DNA of 35,594 nt from Planctomycetia bacterium (GCA_030527205.1 JAUNBG010000036.1:1-35594), one strand, 5' to 3'. Counted from the first letter of the stretch, positions 26,229 through 35,400 are shown. Program-made: numbers and translations. Notes: a model not told the origin generated them from the letters alone.

Positions 26229-27389
26229 TCAATTGAAACCGGCTGCCTTTTTCAATTCTTCTGCTTTATCAGTCATTTCCCAGGAAAAATCCGGATCATT
26301 TCGACCAAAATGACCGCCATAAGAAGTTTTCGCAAAAATGGGACGACGAAGTTTCAAATGTTCGATAATTCCGCGAGGGCTCAGCGGAAAATAGTCTCGA
26401 ATCAGTTCGACAATTTTCTCTTCCGAAATTTTGCCGGTTCCGGAAAGTTCAACCAAAACGCTGACCGGTTCAGAAACGCCAATCGCATACGCCAACTGAA
26501 CTTCGCAAGAATCGGCCAAACCGGCTGCAACGATATTTTTGGCAATATAACGAGCCATATAAGCAGCGCTCCGATCGACTTTGGTCGGATCTTTTCCCGA
26601 AAAAGCGCCGCCGCCATGACGAGCCCAACCGCCATAAGTATCGACAATAATCTTGCGACCGGTCAAACCGCAATCTCCATGCGGTCCGCCGACAACGAAT
26701 TTGCCTGTCGGATTTATATAATATTTAATGTCTTCTTTAACCAATTCTGAAGGAAGGCAAGGAAGAACAACGTTTGGAATAACCCAATCGGCAATTCCCT
26801 TCTGGTCAATGGACGGGTCATGTTGCGTTGAAACGACAACTGTGTCGATTCGGATCGGTTTATCGCCGTCATATTCGACTGTAACCTGACTTTTGCTGTC
26901 TGGACGCAACCAATCAACTTTTTTAGCAAAACGAACTTCGGTCAAAAGATTTGTGATTCGATGAGCCAATGCGATTGGCAACGGCATAAGTTCTGGCGTT
27001 TGATTACAAGCGAAACCGAACATTAAACCTTGATCGCCTGCGCCAATATCTTTTCCGGAGCTTGCGTCGACTCCTTGCGCAATATCAGGACTTTGGCGAT
27101 CCAACGAAACCATAACAGCGCAGCTATCCGCATTGAGTCCCCATTCATCATCCGTATATCCGACATTGCGAATTGCGTTTCGGACAAGCGTTTGATAATC
27201 GAGCTGCGCTTTTGTTGTTATTTCGCCGGCAATAATAGCAAAGCCTGTTGAAACCATTGTTTCACAGGCGACTCGACTTTGGGCATCTGCGGCAAGACAA
27301 CCGTCCAGGATTGTATCTGAGATACGATCGGCCAGTTTATCGGGATGTCCCATACTAACTGCTTCGCTTGTAAAATATCTTTTTGACAC
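26229..27389 (-). CDS. metK: S-adenosylmethionine synthetase
   Basis: Cytoplasmic methionine adenosyltransferase that joins ATP and methionine to give SAM. Family motifs are intact: [20 protein letters not shown] (GHPDK at 14-18), the [12 protein letters not shown] hexapeptide region, and the C-terminal signature [19 protein letters not shown]. At 386 residues it has the usual length. The start is GTG 27389, with AAAGGAG and five bases of spacing, which is strong support. I looked for a SAM riboswitch in the leader (27390-27640 on the minus strand) and saw none. It is followed by the membrane-protein gene at 24884-26194. Confidence 0.97.
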   Translation of the reverse strand: MSKRYFTSEAVSMGHPDKLADRISDTILDGCLAADAQSRVACETMVSTGFAIIAGEITTKAQLDYQTLVRNAIRNVGYTDDEWGLNADSCAVMVSLDRQSPDIAQGVDASSGKDIGAGDQGLMFGFACNQTPELMPLPIALAHRITNLLTEVRFAKKVDWLRPDSKSQVTVEYDGDKPIRIDTVVVSTQHDPSIDQKGIADWVIPNVVLPCLPSELVKEDIKYYINPTGKFVVGGPHGDCGLTGRKIIVDTYGGWARHGGGAFSGKDPTKVDRSAAYMARYIAKNIVAAGLADSCEVQLAYAIGVSEPVSVLVELSGTGKISEEKIVELIRDYFPLSPRGIIEHLKLRRPIFAKTSYGGHFGRNDPDFSWEMTDKAEELKKAAGFN

Positions 27390-28061
27390 AAAAACTCCTT
27401 TAATGAGTCATTTTGAATATAAATTGATTTTGATCTTTTGATATGTTTATTACGAAAAATCTATCTATTATTCATTTGTTCAACATCTATTGATAATAAA
27501 ATTCAGCTGATTCTATTGTATCCGGAAGTTTTCTGGAAACAAGGAGCCGACTAACCTTTTTTCTCTATTTCTTTACACGATTCTTCCGTTAAAGTTGACG
27601 CATATTTTATATTTCCCCCAATTTATGCTTCATCTTATTGAATCTTCCAAAACTTCGGTTTCTATGCCAAGAAGCAAAAGGATCAACTTTTTTGAATAAA
27701 GTTCAAAACAAATCGGCCATTGATTTCATTAAGAACGTTATTGTTTACGAACTCAAGTCATATTTTCCGTCAACTTTAATGAAAATTTTGAAAATATCGT
27801 TTTCTATTGAAAAGCCAAAGCAACTTTTGTATAATATTGATTATTCTGTTGTTGATCTGAGCGTTATGGTTCGCTTCTTTACAATCAACCTTTCATTGTC
27901 AGAGCGACAGGCAGAAAATGCGGGATTTTTAAGCGGTTTAAATCCGAATAAAACAAAATAGGCAACGTTTCGGAACAGATTTGTTTTCGTAACGCAATTA
28001 AAATATTACAATTTTTCCTTCCGTCAATATATAATGATTATCTAAGGTTTCAGGCTTTTCG
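27390..28061. other. Divergent intergenic region between metK and the dihaem protein gene
   Basis: The 672 bases separate two divergent genes. A 107-codon frame at 27638-27961 (plus strand, TTG start) has no ribosome binding site, no recognisable domain and untypical composition, so I do not call it, though a short orphan gene is not excluded. A TATAAT box lies at 28030-28035. Nothing else stands out. Confidence 0.4.
28006..28035 (+). promoter_or_regulatory. Possible promoter of the LamG/HzsA-like gene
   Basis: TATAAT at 28030-28035 is an exact -10 box, with TTACAA at 28006-28011 as a weak -35 after an 18-base spacer. It ends 26 bases before the ATG at 28062, where no strong Shine-Dalgarno except TAAGG (28043-28047) is seen. 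Moderate to low support. Confidence 0.35.
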
Positions 28062-31000
28062 ATGAAAAAAAACTGGAAATGGCTTTTTGCGATTATTCTC
28101 ATTCTTTTTTCCGCTGAAACAAAAGCGCAACTTCCGCCAACGATTTTTCGAATTAGCGAAGTTGATTCAGCGGTTGACGTTTTTCTGAACAATCAGGACA
28201 ACGTTCAAATGTCTTCGGTAAACGAATCCTTTCAAGAAGCGTTTGTTGCCAAAAACCGATCCTTTATTATCAACGGCTCTCCCATTTTAAATGAGCGTCC
28301 CTTTTCGGTTGAAATTTGGGCAAAATTCGATTCGGCATCCAATTATAATATTTTATTGGCGCATGAAGAAAAAAGTTCTCCGCGTCATTGGGAACTTTAT
28401 ACAATGGCGTCGAGCGGTCATTTGGCCCTTTATCTTCCGGGCAATTCGGCAATCGAAAACATTCAGGGATCCGCGTCCATTGTTGACGGAAATTGGCATT
28501 ATATTGGACTCGTTATGAATTCCGATTATGCGGAACTGTTTGTTGACGGAAAAAGCGTTGCCCAGGGAACCATTAATCGCAACGATGTTCCGACGCCGGA
28601 CAATACGAAGTTTGCAATTGGTTCTTTGGTTGAAGGGGCTCTCTTTTGCGATGGCGCCATTGACGAACTTCGAATCCAACAGGGAATTCTCTCTTTTGAT
28701 GTTGATCGCATTCCAGTCTCCCCCTTGGACGCAAACAGCCAAACGATTCTTCTGGCTCATTTTGATTGGGACGATTCGAATCGTTCAGCTTCCGGAAACG
28801 AAGAACAAGAAAAGGAAAAAGCTGCCGATTCTGCTCTTTCTTTGGAAAAAACGGCTGAAACAACAAATCTGTCCAATGCGGAAATATCGCAATCCAAATT
28901 GAAATCTTCAAAATCTTCCTGTTCCGAGTCTTTTAACGTTGATCGTTTTGCGTCTGTTCCAAAAACATTTCGAGCCTCAACCGACTCAACAAAACCAGGC
29001 GACCTTTTATCTTTTGACGAATTGGAAATTGAAAAAATAAAATTGGTTTCTTTTCCCATTCAAGGACTATTAGCAGACAAAAACAACGGAATCATAACCC
29101 TTGATTCGGGATTACTGGATCGACTCTTTCCAACCGGAGCTCCAGAAATTGCTGTTCAACCTGGCGAAAAACCTGCTCGAAATATTCCCATTCAAAAAAT
29201 TTCGCGGGAAGCATTCGAGAAAAGAGTCGCTGAGCTTGGAATTGAATCGCTTAAGTTTGACGATTTTCGTTCCGGAGTTTGGGAAAATTGGGGAGAACAA
29301 TTCGTTTATTTGCGCCAGCAATTGGACGGTCAAATGCCTTTGCCCAAAGGCGCCGCCGATCAGGTTTATGATTCCAATGCGCTTGTTTTTCCAGAAACGG
29401 AATCGCAACCGGTTCAGGTTATTTTGCGTCGAACAAACGCTTTAATGGAATATTTTGACGCCGAAGGAATCGGATATGACGAATCTGCCGTTCTTCGAGA
29501 CTTTTTCAAACTTTCGCAAAATATTGATCCGGCAAACGCGGAACAATCAACGGTCGATTATTTTATTGCTTCAGCGATTCGTCGCAAAATTATGTTTTCG
29601 AATTCCGAATTGAGCGATTTGGATCGAATTATGTTTCTTGCCCGCGCCTGTTATGCGGGCTGCCGCTTGACAAATATGTCGAACACAGACCGAATGGGCG
29701 GACATTTTGCAACCCAAATTTATGGTTTCAATACAATTGCAGGGGGCGGACTTTTCGCCATTTCCGATTGGAAAGCCCAAAATCCCAAAATCGACGATTT
29801 GATTCAAGGGAAAAAAGTCAAAGGAACTGACGTTTGCTCACGCTTGGACGGTCGAGAATTGAATTATGGTTCGTTTATGTCCCCCGATTTGAGTTTCGAC
29901 GGCAAAACGATTTATTTCGCGCATTGCGGCTCGAAAGAACATCGTTGGCTTTGGACTCCCGATACGACCTGGAATCTTTTTAAAATGAGTCTTGAAGACG
30001 GTTCGATCGAACAGTTAACCGACAGCGCTTATAATGATTTCGATATTTGCGAACTTCCTTCCGGACGGCTTGTTTTCTGTTCGGAACGTCGCGGCGGATT
30101 CATTCGTTGTTTTGGCGAAGACGCCGCTCTTAGGGTTACAACGTCGGTTCTGCATAGCATGAAAAATGATGGCAGCGATATTTATCCGATCAGTTTTTTT
30201 GAAACAAGCGAATGGCAACCCAGCGTCGATAACAACGGAATGCTTGTTTATACGCGCTGGGATTATACGGATCGCGAAAACTGTCTCGGATCAACTTATT
30301 GGACCTGTTTCCCGGACGGTCGAAATCCCCGATCTCCGCAAGGGAATTATCCGTTTCCCTGGTTTACTTTTGAAGACAACACGCATGGCGATCATCGATT
30401 CGGAACCTGTCCCGACGCGCCTTCCGGGCTTCCAATGACGCAAATGCAATATCGAGCTATTCCCGACTCCCATAAATACATTTTTACAGCGGCCCCGCAT
30501 CACGGAGAAACGTTTGGCTCGCTTTGTATTCTCGATTTGCGAGTCGAAAACGATAACCATATGAGCCAGATTCGTCGGATTACGCCGTTCGTTCCCTTTC
30601 CTGAATCGGAAATGGCAGCGCGAAGTCAATATCGATACGGAGCCCCCTGGCCGATCAACGAAGACCTTTATCTTTGTAACAGTTGGGAAAATCTTGTCCT
30701 TTTAGACCGTTTTGGAAACGAAGAATTGATTTGCGAGCGGGAAATTCTCCCAATCGGTTATGATCCCCGACTTCGACTTTCCGAACCGATCCCGCTCAAA
30801 CCGCGAGTTAAACCGGCGGTCATTGCTCAACAAACGACTCAAGGCGAAGATTTTTCGGATCGCGACCAAAAGGCAACCATTGGCGTTATCAATGTCAATA
30901 TTGCCGATCTTCCTTTCCCCGAAAACAGACCGATTAAATATCTCCGCGTTTTACAGGTTATTCCGAAGCCCAATCCTTGGATGGATACGCCCTGGATCGG

Positions 31001-31709
31001 TTATGCAACCGAAAATACGCCGCGCATTCCTCTCGGAATCGTTCCTGTTGAAGAAGACGGAAGCGTTTATTTTGAAGCTCCGTTTGGAAAACAACTCATT
31101 TTCCAAGTTTTAGATCAAGATTACAAAGCGATTCAAACAATGCGAGCCGTTGCCTTTGTTCATCCCGGCGAAAAACTCGTTTGCACTGGTTGCCATGAAC
31201 CCAACAATCAAAGCGTTCAAAATGAAAATTCTTTACCAATCGCTTTTCAACGTCCTGCCGCAAAGCTGACCCCGGAATGCGGTCCCGTTGAACCGATCAA
31301 TTTTTATCGAATGATTCAACCAATCTTTGAAAATCGTTGCGTCGAATGCCATCAAAAAGAACAAAAAGGGCCGCAAAAAATGGGTTATGACGATATGCAT
31401 CCTTTCGTCTATTATTATAGCGGAAGCATGTCAGGCGGAACGCTTCATACCGGAACGCATGGCGGGTCGCGATCCTGTCCCGGACGCGTCGGAGCTTCTG
31501 AGGCAAAACTCGGGTCCATTTTGTTCGACGATAATCATAAAGATTCCGTTTCCGATGAAGATCGCCATAAAATCATTCTTTGGTTGGACGCCAATGCGTT
31601 ACGCCTGGGCGCTTTTCAGGACGAAAAAGCTCAAAAAGAGGGAACGCTCGTCTGGCCGCTCCTGGATACAGAACCTTGCGACCTTTATGATCCGCAAAAA
31701 ATGCCATAA
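28062..31709 (+). CDS. LamG domain protein with hydrazine synthase alpha-like dihaem region
   Basis: Exported protein of 1215 residues. A signal peptide (KKNWKWLFAIILILFSAETKAQ) is followed by a LamG/concanavalin-like domain (about 50-230: FSVEIWAKFDS, WHYIGLVM, ELFVDGKSV, AIDELRIQ), then a Ser/Glu/Lys-rich linker (about 240-310). Residues 380-850 resemble the middle, propeller-like part of hydrazine synthase subunit alpha (SPDLSFDGKTIYFAHCGSK, FDICELPSGRLVFCSERRGG, WQPSVDNNGMLVYTRWDYTD). The C-terminal part has two haem c sites, CTGCH at 1041-1045 and CVECH at 1093-1097, then HGGSRSCPGRVGASEAKL. It therefore probably binds two c-type haems outside the inner membrane. No HzsB/HzsC-like genes are nearby, so hydrazine synthesis itself is not implied. 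Homologues without the anammox partners are known to me from Pirellulales-type genomes, with unknown function. A strong hairpin follows the gene. Confidence 0.8.
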   Translation: MKKNWKWLFAIILILFSAETKAQLPPTIFRISEVDSAVDVFLNNQDNVQMSSVNESFQEAFVAKNRSFIINGSPILNERPFSVEIWAKFDSASNYNILLAHEEKSSPRHWELYTMASSGHLALYLPGNSAIENIQGSASIVDGNWHYIGLVMNSDYAELFVDGKSVAQGTINRNDVPTPDNTKFAIGSLVEGALFCDGAIDELRIQQGILSFDVDRIPVSPLDANSQTILLAHFDWDDSNRSASGNEEQEKEKAADSALSLEKTAETTNLSNAEISQSKLKSSKSSCSESFNVDRFASVPKTFRASTDSTKPGDLLSFDELEIEKIKLVSFPIQGLLADKNNGIITLDSGLLDRLFPTGAPEIAVQPGEKPARNIPIQKISREAFEKRVAELGIESLKFDDFRSGVWENWGEQFVYLRQQLDGQMPLPKGAADQVYDSNALVFPETESQPVQVILRRTNALMEYFDAEGIGYDESAVLRDFFKLSQNIDPANAEQSTVDYFIASAIRRKIMFSNSELSDLDRIMFLARACYAGCRLTNMSNTDRMGGHFATQIYGFNTIAGGGLFAISDWKAQNPKIDDLIQGKKVKGTDVCSRLDGRELNYGSFMSPDLSFDGKTIYFAHCGSKEHRWLWTPDTTWNLFKMSLEDGSIEQLTDSAYNDFDICELPSGRLVFCSERRGGFIRCFGEDAALRVTTSVLHSMKNDGSDIYPISFFETSEWQPSVDNNGMLVYTRWDYTDRENCLGSTYWTCFPDGRNPRSPQGNYPFPWFTFEDNTHGDHRFGTCPDAPSGLPMTQMQYRAIPDSHKYIFTAAPHHGETFGSLCILDLRVENDNHMSQIRRITPFVPFPESEMAARSQYRYGAPWPINEDLYLCNSWENLVLLDRFGNEELICEREILPIGYDPRLRLSEPIPLKPRVKPAVIAQQTTQGEDFSDRDQKATIGVINVNIADLPFPENRPIKYLRVLQVIPKPNPWMDTPWIGYATENTPRIPLGIVPVEEDGSVYFEAPFGKQLIFQVLDQDYKAIQTMRAVAFVHPGEKLVCTGCHEPNNQSVQNENSLPIAFQRPAAKLTPECGPVEPINFYRMIQPIFENRCVECHQKEQKGPQKMGYDDMHPFVYYYSGSMSGGTLHTGTHGGSRSCPGRVGASEAKLGSILFDDNHKDSVSDEDRHKIILWLDANALRLGAFQDEKAQKEGTLVWPLLDTEPCDLYDPQKMP

Positions 31710-31741
31710 ATTTCCTAACAATCAATCATGTTATAAACATA

Positions 31742-31786
31742 AAAACTCATACCGATTGATTCGATAACCCTATCAGTATGAGTTTT
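31742..31786 (+). terminator. Terminator-like hairpin, 11-bp perfect stem
   Basis: AAAACTCATAC at 31742-31752 pairs exactly with GTATGAGTTTT at 31776-31786. The distal arm ends in four T and the proximal arm starts with A, so the element could work on both strands. The 23-base loop is long for a rho-independent terminator, and the stem is only moderately GC-rich. It starts 32 bases after the stop codon at 31709. Confidence 0.5.
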
Positions 31787-31890
31787 ACGGAAGCCTTTAC
31801 GACTTTACCTATGCTTAAGTCCCTATCTTTTCTATTTTCCGAATACGATTGACTTAAATAATTTTTTTATGAGAATTTTAAAAATTTCTC

Positions 31891-31919
31891 TTGACAAATG
31901 TTTCTTTTTGTTTTATTCT
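31891..31919 (+). promoter_or_regulatory. Sigma-70-like promoter for the DUF1559 pilin gene
   Basis: TTGACA at 31891-31896 is a perfect -35 box and TATTCT at 31914-31919 is a 4-of-6 match to the -10, with the ideal 17-base spacer. This is the best promoter in the window. Transcription would begin near 31926, giving a leader of about 90 bases before ATG 32018. Confidence 0.6.
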
Positions 31920-32017
31920 CTAATTGCGCTATATCTTTTGTTTTTGTCTTTTGAATTCAAAAATAACAAAATTTTTTGAACAACAAAAGATTTATTACTT
32001 TCACTCAAGGAGAAAAA

Positions 32018-33154
32018 ATGAAACGTTCATGTTTTATTAAACTGGGGGGGGAGGGTAAATTAGGCTTTACTCTCGTCGAACTTCTCGTTGTTATTGCTAT
32101 TATTGGAATTCTTATCGGACTGCTTCTTCCTGCTGTTCAGGCTGCAAGAGAAGCGGCAAGACGCATGCAATGCTCAAACAATGTTAAACAACTTTCTTTG
32201 TCATGTCATACGATGCATGACGCCGTCAACCATTTTCCGTCTCTCTGTGCTCAAAAAGGATATGCAACTCTTGATGATGGCGGTTTTCATTGGCGAGTCA
32301 GCTGGCCTCCGATGCTGTTTCCGTACATTGAACAAATGGCGCGTTATGATATGGTCATGCAAATTCGGAAAGATGATCTTCCGATCGCTCCGTATTCAAC
32401 CTCGGCAACGGTAACACATAATGGCGTTGAATACGATAATCCCTATGCAGGACTTTTATCTGGCTTCCTTTGTCCTTCTGAAACGGTAACGGATCCTGTT
32501 GACGGAGCTCTTGCCCCAACCAGTTACCGAGTCAATCTCGGCGATGAAACCTATAATAACTCGGTCAGCCTGGGAAATGACTCACTGAAACGCGGAATTG
32601 CCGGACGCGGAGACCAGTATACTTGCACAATGGGCTCTATTTCCGATGGAACCAGCAATACGGCTCTCTTTGTCGAATCGACCATTACAACTGGTTTTGA
32701 CCAGGCCATTCAATCGCTTCGGGGCGGAATTGCACAAACAACAAGCGACGTTTATCGAATGCCTTTGTCTCTGGTTGAAGAATGCCGAAGTTTCCGCGAT
32801 GGTTCCAATTTGACTTCCGTCTACCCCAATTCAAGACGAGGCGCTCGTTTGGCCGATGCATACGGCACAGTCTTTACTGGAGTCCATATGGTTCTGCCGC
32901 CCAACTCGCCGACTTGTTCCTATAATCATTACGAATATGTTTTCTGCGCCGCTTCCAGTTATCATCCCGGAGGAGTTCAGGTTGGTATGTGCGACGGATC
33001 GGTTCACTTTATTCCCGATACAATCAACTGTAAACGAAGCGATTATAACAGTCTGGATGGCGGAACCATTTCTGCCGGCAACAGCGGACAATCTTATTTC
33101 GGTATTTGGGGCGCTTTGGGTTCAAGAAACGGCGGAGAATCGGTCTCTTTCTAA
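32018..33154 (+). CDS. DUF1559 pilin-like protein with G8 tract in its leader
   Basis: Member of the DUF1559 family, an expanded family of planctomycetes with type IV prepilin N-termini. The protein (378 residues) starts [28 protein letters not shown], with a 16-residue leader, Phe+1 and Glu+5, so it should be processed by prepilin peptidase. After the helix comes [20 protein letters not shown], typical of the family, and near the end the family motif [15 protein letters not shown]. Its exact function is unknown; a pilus- or surface-associated role is likely. The longest frame starts at TTG 31976, but ATG 32018 has AAGGAG and a good leader length. Codons for the leader contain G8 at 32044-32051. 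A small lipoprotein gene follows, as is common for this family. Confidence 0.9.
   Translation: MKRSCFIKLGGEGKLGFTLVELLVVIAIIGILIGLLLPAVQAAREAARRMQCSNNVKQLSLSCHTMHDAVNHFPSLCAQKGYATLDDGGFHWRVSWPPMLFPYIEQMARYDMVMQIRKDDLPIAPYSTSATVTHNGVEYDNPYAGLLSGFLCPSETVTDPVDGALAPTSYRVNLGDETYNNSVSLGNDSLKRGIAGRGDQYTCTMGSISDGTSNTALFVESTITTGFDQAIQSLRGGIAQTTSDVYRMPLSLVEECRSFRDGSNLTSVYPNSRRGARLADAYGTVFTGVHMVLPPNSPTCSYNHYEYVFCAASSYHPGGVQVGMCDGSVHFIPDTINCKRSDYNSLDGGTISAGNSGQSYFGIWGALGSRNGGESVSF
32044..32051 (+). repeat. G8 homopolymer in the pilin leader codons
   Basis: Eight G in a row (then AGGG) lie between the start codon and the prepilin cleavage site, in codons 9-12. In an AT-rich sequence a G8 run is unusual. 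Gain or loss of one G would shift the frame before the mature protein starts, so the tract could act as a phase-variation switch. Confidence 0.8.
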
Positions 33155-33457
33155 CCTGATCCGACTCGTTTTCGCCGCGATCTTGAATTTTGTATACTGA
33201 TGATTATGCTCGAATCGGCTGAAAATTCAAAGCCGTTGCTTTCGTAAACCCGTTCAATTATAAAATGGACGGGTTGGGGAAAAACGGCAAAACGTTCAAC
33301 TTAAACGCGTTTGTCATATTCAGCAAGAAAAGGGGCAAGGCTGCGTCTTTTCAGCTTCAGTATAATCGGGCATGGGAACCGCTGAGAAAAGAGGGGAATG
33401 TCGCAAGATTGACCCCTTTTCTTTGTTATTCCAGTTATTTATCAACAGGAGTTCAAT
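33155..33457. other. Intergenic region with nested hairpins, DUF1559 to lipoprotein
   Basis: The 303 bases contain a hairpin at 33247-33275 (AACCCGTTCA with TGGACGGGTT, one G-T pair, 9-base loop) without T-tract, and a larger nested structure at 33325-33423. AGGAG just before the ATG at 33458 is the ribosome binding site. No gene seen. Confidence 0.5.
33325..33423 (+). promoter_or_regulatory. Nested inverted-repeat element before the lipoprotein gene
   Basis: The outer stem is AAGAAAAGGGG at 33325-33335 with CCCCTTTTCTT at 33413-33423, 11 bp perfect. The inner stem pairs CTTTTCAGC at 33347-33355 with GCTGAGAAAAG at 33381-33391, with a two-base bulge. The element ends 34 bases before the lipoprotein start. 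It could be an attenuator, an intercistronic processing site that sets different levels of pilin and lipoprotein, or a small RNA. Confidence 0.45.
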
Positions 33458-33964
33458 ATGAAATATGGTAAAACGCTGCTCATTTTGGCAGCTTGTTTGG
33501 TTTTTTGCTTCGGGTGTGGAAAAGGAAAGCCAGAAGGAGTGCCTGACCTTTATCCCGTCTCTATAACAGTCACAAAAGGCGCGACCCCTGTCTCTGAAGC
33601 AAATGTTTTTCTGGTTCCCACATCGGCAGAGGGAAGTTGGTCTGTTAATGGCATTACGGATGCGAATGGGGTTGCAATCATTAAAACTTCCCAGGGCGAT
33701 TGGAAACAATCTGGCGCTCCGGAAGGCGAATTCAGTATTTATATAACAAAGTTGGCAAAAATTGATGAACCGGAAAAACCTGCCGATATTGAAACCAATG
33801 AAAAGGCGAAACAAGAATACTTTGCTGAACGTCTGAAAAGATTGGAAGCCGCTAACAAAGAAATTCCGAAAGTTTTAACTTCTGCAACGACTTCCGGGTT
33901 GAAGATTACTGTTGCGTCAGGATCTGAAACGAAAGAAACTTTTGACATTAGTCAATATGAATAA
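33458..33964 (+). CDS. Small lipoprotein, carboxypeptidase-regulatory-like fold
   Basis: Lipoprotein of 168 residues. The signal MKYGKTLLILAACLVFCFGC ends in a lipobox (CFGC) with Cys20 as the lipid site. The body (VSITVTKGATPVSEANVFLVP, NGITDANGVAIIKT, GEFSIYITKL) looks like a single Ig-like beta-sandwich of the carboxypeptidase-regulatory type, with a charged helix at about residues 105-140. Such small lipoproteins often lie directly after DUF1559 genes in planctomycetes, which suggests that they act with the pilin-like protein at the cell surface or periplasm. AGGAG lies eight bases before the ATG. An inverted-repeat element separates it from the pilin gene and another follows it. Confidence 0.8.
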   Translation: MKYGKTLLILAACLVFCFGCGKGKPEGVPDLYPVSITVTKGATPVSEANVFLVPTSAEGSWSVNGITDANGVAIIKTSQGDWKQSGAPEGEFSIYITKLAKIDEPEKPADIETNEKAKQEYFAERLKRLEAANKEIPKVLTSATTSGLKITVASGSETKETFDISQYE

Positions 33965-33999
33965 TCAATCTTTGAATTGATGAAGATCGCATAGGGACC

Positions 34000-34132
34000 G
34001 TTCCGAAAACTGTCCGGATACAAAATCTGGCAGAATCAAAACCTGCCGGGAATGCGAACGTCTTGTCCGCATCTTTCGTAAATTACGACTCTTTACGAAT
34101 TGTTTTGGAACCGGAATTGGCGTTTTCGGAAC
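34000..34132. other. Three-way-junction-like inverted-repeat element
   Basis: The outer stem GTTCCGAAAAC at 34000-34010 pairs exactly with GTTTTCGGAAC at 34122-34132. Inside are two hairpins: CTGGCAG at 34027-34033 with CTGCCGG at 34043-34049 (one G-T pair), and TTCGTAAA at 34075-34082 with TTTACGAA at 34092-34099 (perfect). It lies between the convergent lipoprotein and holA genes, in the gap 33965-34192. It may be a structured RNA, a terminator-like element or a small mobile repeat. Confidence 0.5.
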
Positions 34133-34192
34133 AGTCCAAATTCTCTTTTAACGTTGTTTGGTCTTCAAAAACGGTTGCATACATTCAAGAGT

Positions 34193-35248
34193 TTACTGAT
34201 TTGAGCCAATATTGCGCATTTTCGGATGAGACAATTCGACGATAAAACGCTCTAAAATCAAACGGGGGTTACTCCGGCTGTCTCCTTTGAAACAGAGATC
34301 GGTTTTGACAAGCAGAGCAAGAATTTTCGAGCCGCGAAACCGGCCCAGGCGTTTCATTTGATCTTCGCTTTTGTTCAGAAGAAACGGCTTAAAGCCCGCT
34401 TTTTCCAAGATCATTCGCAAGTTGCTTCGGATTCCTTTTTTTTCCTCTTGAAGAAAAAGTTCGGTTGCTGCAGCAAATCGACGCAATGTCGGCGCTATTT
34501 GAGAAAAAATTCCGATCGGCGTTTCTCCTGACGCCAAAAGAAGATTCAGTTGCCGCAACGTTTCGCAAACATTGCCCTCCAGAGCAATATCCAGCATATC
34601 CCAGACTTTTCGAATTCGCCAACTTCCAACCTTTTTAGCAATGAAGTCTTGCGTTATCGCCTCATTGGGTTTGAGAAAAAGAGCCAATCTGGCTATTTCC
34701 TGGTCCAAAAGTCCCAGATCATTGCCGAGCAAATCAACAAGATGTTCCGCTGCATTTCCTTCGATTTCAACGGAATGCTTCGATTTCGCTCGGGCAATAA
34801 GCCAGACGGGAACTTTGACGGACGAAATCGTTTTGCAATCAATTATCAACCCATTTTTATTGATCGTTTGAAAAAGTCGCGTATTGCTCGGAAAGCTCTG
34901 TAATTGCAAAAGAAGAATTCCCGTTGGACAGGGAGATTCCGCATATTGTTCCAAACGATCGCGATACGAACTGACAAAAGAATCGGCCAAATCAATCTGA
35001 ACGAGTCGCAATCCGCCAAACATTGCCATTGCTGAAACTTCGCCCAAAACAGCGCGAAACGTTGTTGCCGATCCTTCAAAACGAGAAAAAGAAAGTTCCG
35101 ACTCTTCATGCGGCAGAACCAGTAACCGTATCGTTTTAAGAACCTCGCTCACCAAAAAAAGATCATCGCCAAAAACGACGCAAATCGGTTTGATCGCATA
35201 TTTTTCGGGCTTGGTTAAATAATCCAAAGCGGAAAGAACAGTCGCCAT
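34193..35248 (-). CDS. holA: DNA polymerase III subunit delta
   Basis: Delta subunit of the clamp loader, which opens the beta clamp for loading on DNA. The protein has 351 residues. Family signs are [20 protein letters not shown] at the N-terminus (the family hallmark of a Walker-less AAA-like fold), then [23 protein letters not shown] and WLIARA, and [15 protein letters not shown] in the middle. The C-terminal helical domain has [12 protein letters not shown] and [12 protein letters not shown]. No ATP-binding P-loop is seen, as expected for delta. The start is ATG 35248 with AGGAGG about ten bases upstream. It lies downstream of the two tRNA genes on the same strand and convergent to the lipoprotein gene. 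Confidence 0.92.
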   Translation of the reverse strand: MATVLSALDYLTKPEKYAIKPICVVFGDDLFLVSEVLKTIRLLVLPHEESELSFSRFEGSATTFRAVLGEVSAMAMFGGLRLVQIDLADSFVSSYRDRLEQYAESPCPTGILLLQLQSFPSNTRLFQTINKNGLIIDCKTISSVKVPVWLIARAKSKHSVEIEGNAAEHLVDLLGNDLGLLDQEIARLALFLKPNEAITQDFIAKKVGSWRIRKVWDMLDIALEGNVCETLRQLNLLLASGETPIGIFSQIAPTLRRFAAATELFLQEEKKGIRSNLRMILEKAGFKPFLLNKSEDQMKRLGRFRGSKILALLVKTDLCFKGDSRSNPRLILERFIVELSHPKMRNIGSNQ

Positions 35249-35310
35249 AAAATTCCCCGCCTCCTGTATTCAAACCTTGAGAAAACGCCGCATTCTAATC
35301 TTTGGCAAAC

Positions 35311-35383
35311 GTTCCCAACTGGAATCGAACCAGCAACCTTTGGCTTCGGAGGCCAACGCTCTATCCAATTGAGCTACGGGAAC
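35311..35383 (-). tRNA. tRNA-Arg (anticodon CCG)
   Basis: Complete cloverleaf of 73 bases on the minus strand. The acceptor GTTCCCG pairs with TGGGAAC (G-T at the last pair), the D arm is GCTC...GAGC, the anticodon stem TTGGC/GCCAA encloses loop CTCCGAA with anticodon CCG, and the T arm is GCTGG/CCAGT around TTCGATT. It reads CGG codons for arginine. The 3' CCA is not encoded in the DNA, so it must be added by the CCA-adding enzyme. Confidence 0.95.
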
Positions 35384-35400
35384 AAAACGAAAAAGTCCGA

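Larger units (their letters stand above)
31710..32017. other. Intergenic region before the DUF1559 gene
   Basis: The 308 bases hold a terminator-like hairpin (31742-31786) after the dihaem gene and a good sigma-70-like promoter (31891-31919) before the DUF1559 pilin gene, followed by AAGGAG at 32008-32012. The TTG at 31976 could extend the DUF1559 frame by 14 codons but is not favoured. Together these separate the two genes into different transcription units. Confidence 0.5.

Noticed and set aside
25968..26750. 260-codon frame opposite metK and the membrane protein
   Set aside because: It lies antisense to two better-supported genes, and its translation has no recognisable motif.
27390..27640. 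SAM riboswitch before metK
   Set aside because: I looked for conserved helices and the SAM-I/SAM-II type core in the leader and found none; only the Shine-Dalgarno is clear.
27638..27961. 107-codon frame (plus) between metK and the dihaem gene
   Set aside because: TTG start without ribosome binding site, no domain, no signal peptide, and rare codons; more likely a chance frame in AT-rich DNA.
28062..31709. Evidence that the organism is an anammox bacterium
   Set aside because: Only an HzsA-like chain is present; no HzsB/C, hydrazine dehydrogenase or ladderane genes are seen, and DUF1559 points to a different planctomycete group.
33247..33275. Rho-independent terminator after the DUF1559 gene
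   Set aside because: The 10-bp hairpin is followed by GGGGAAAAA rather than T, so it does not fit a terminator on the plus strand.
33320..33814. 164-codon frame opposite the small lipoprotein
   Set aside because: Antisense to a clear lipoprotein gene and across the inverted-repeat element; no ribosome binding site.
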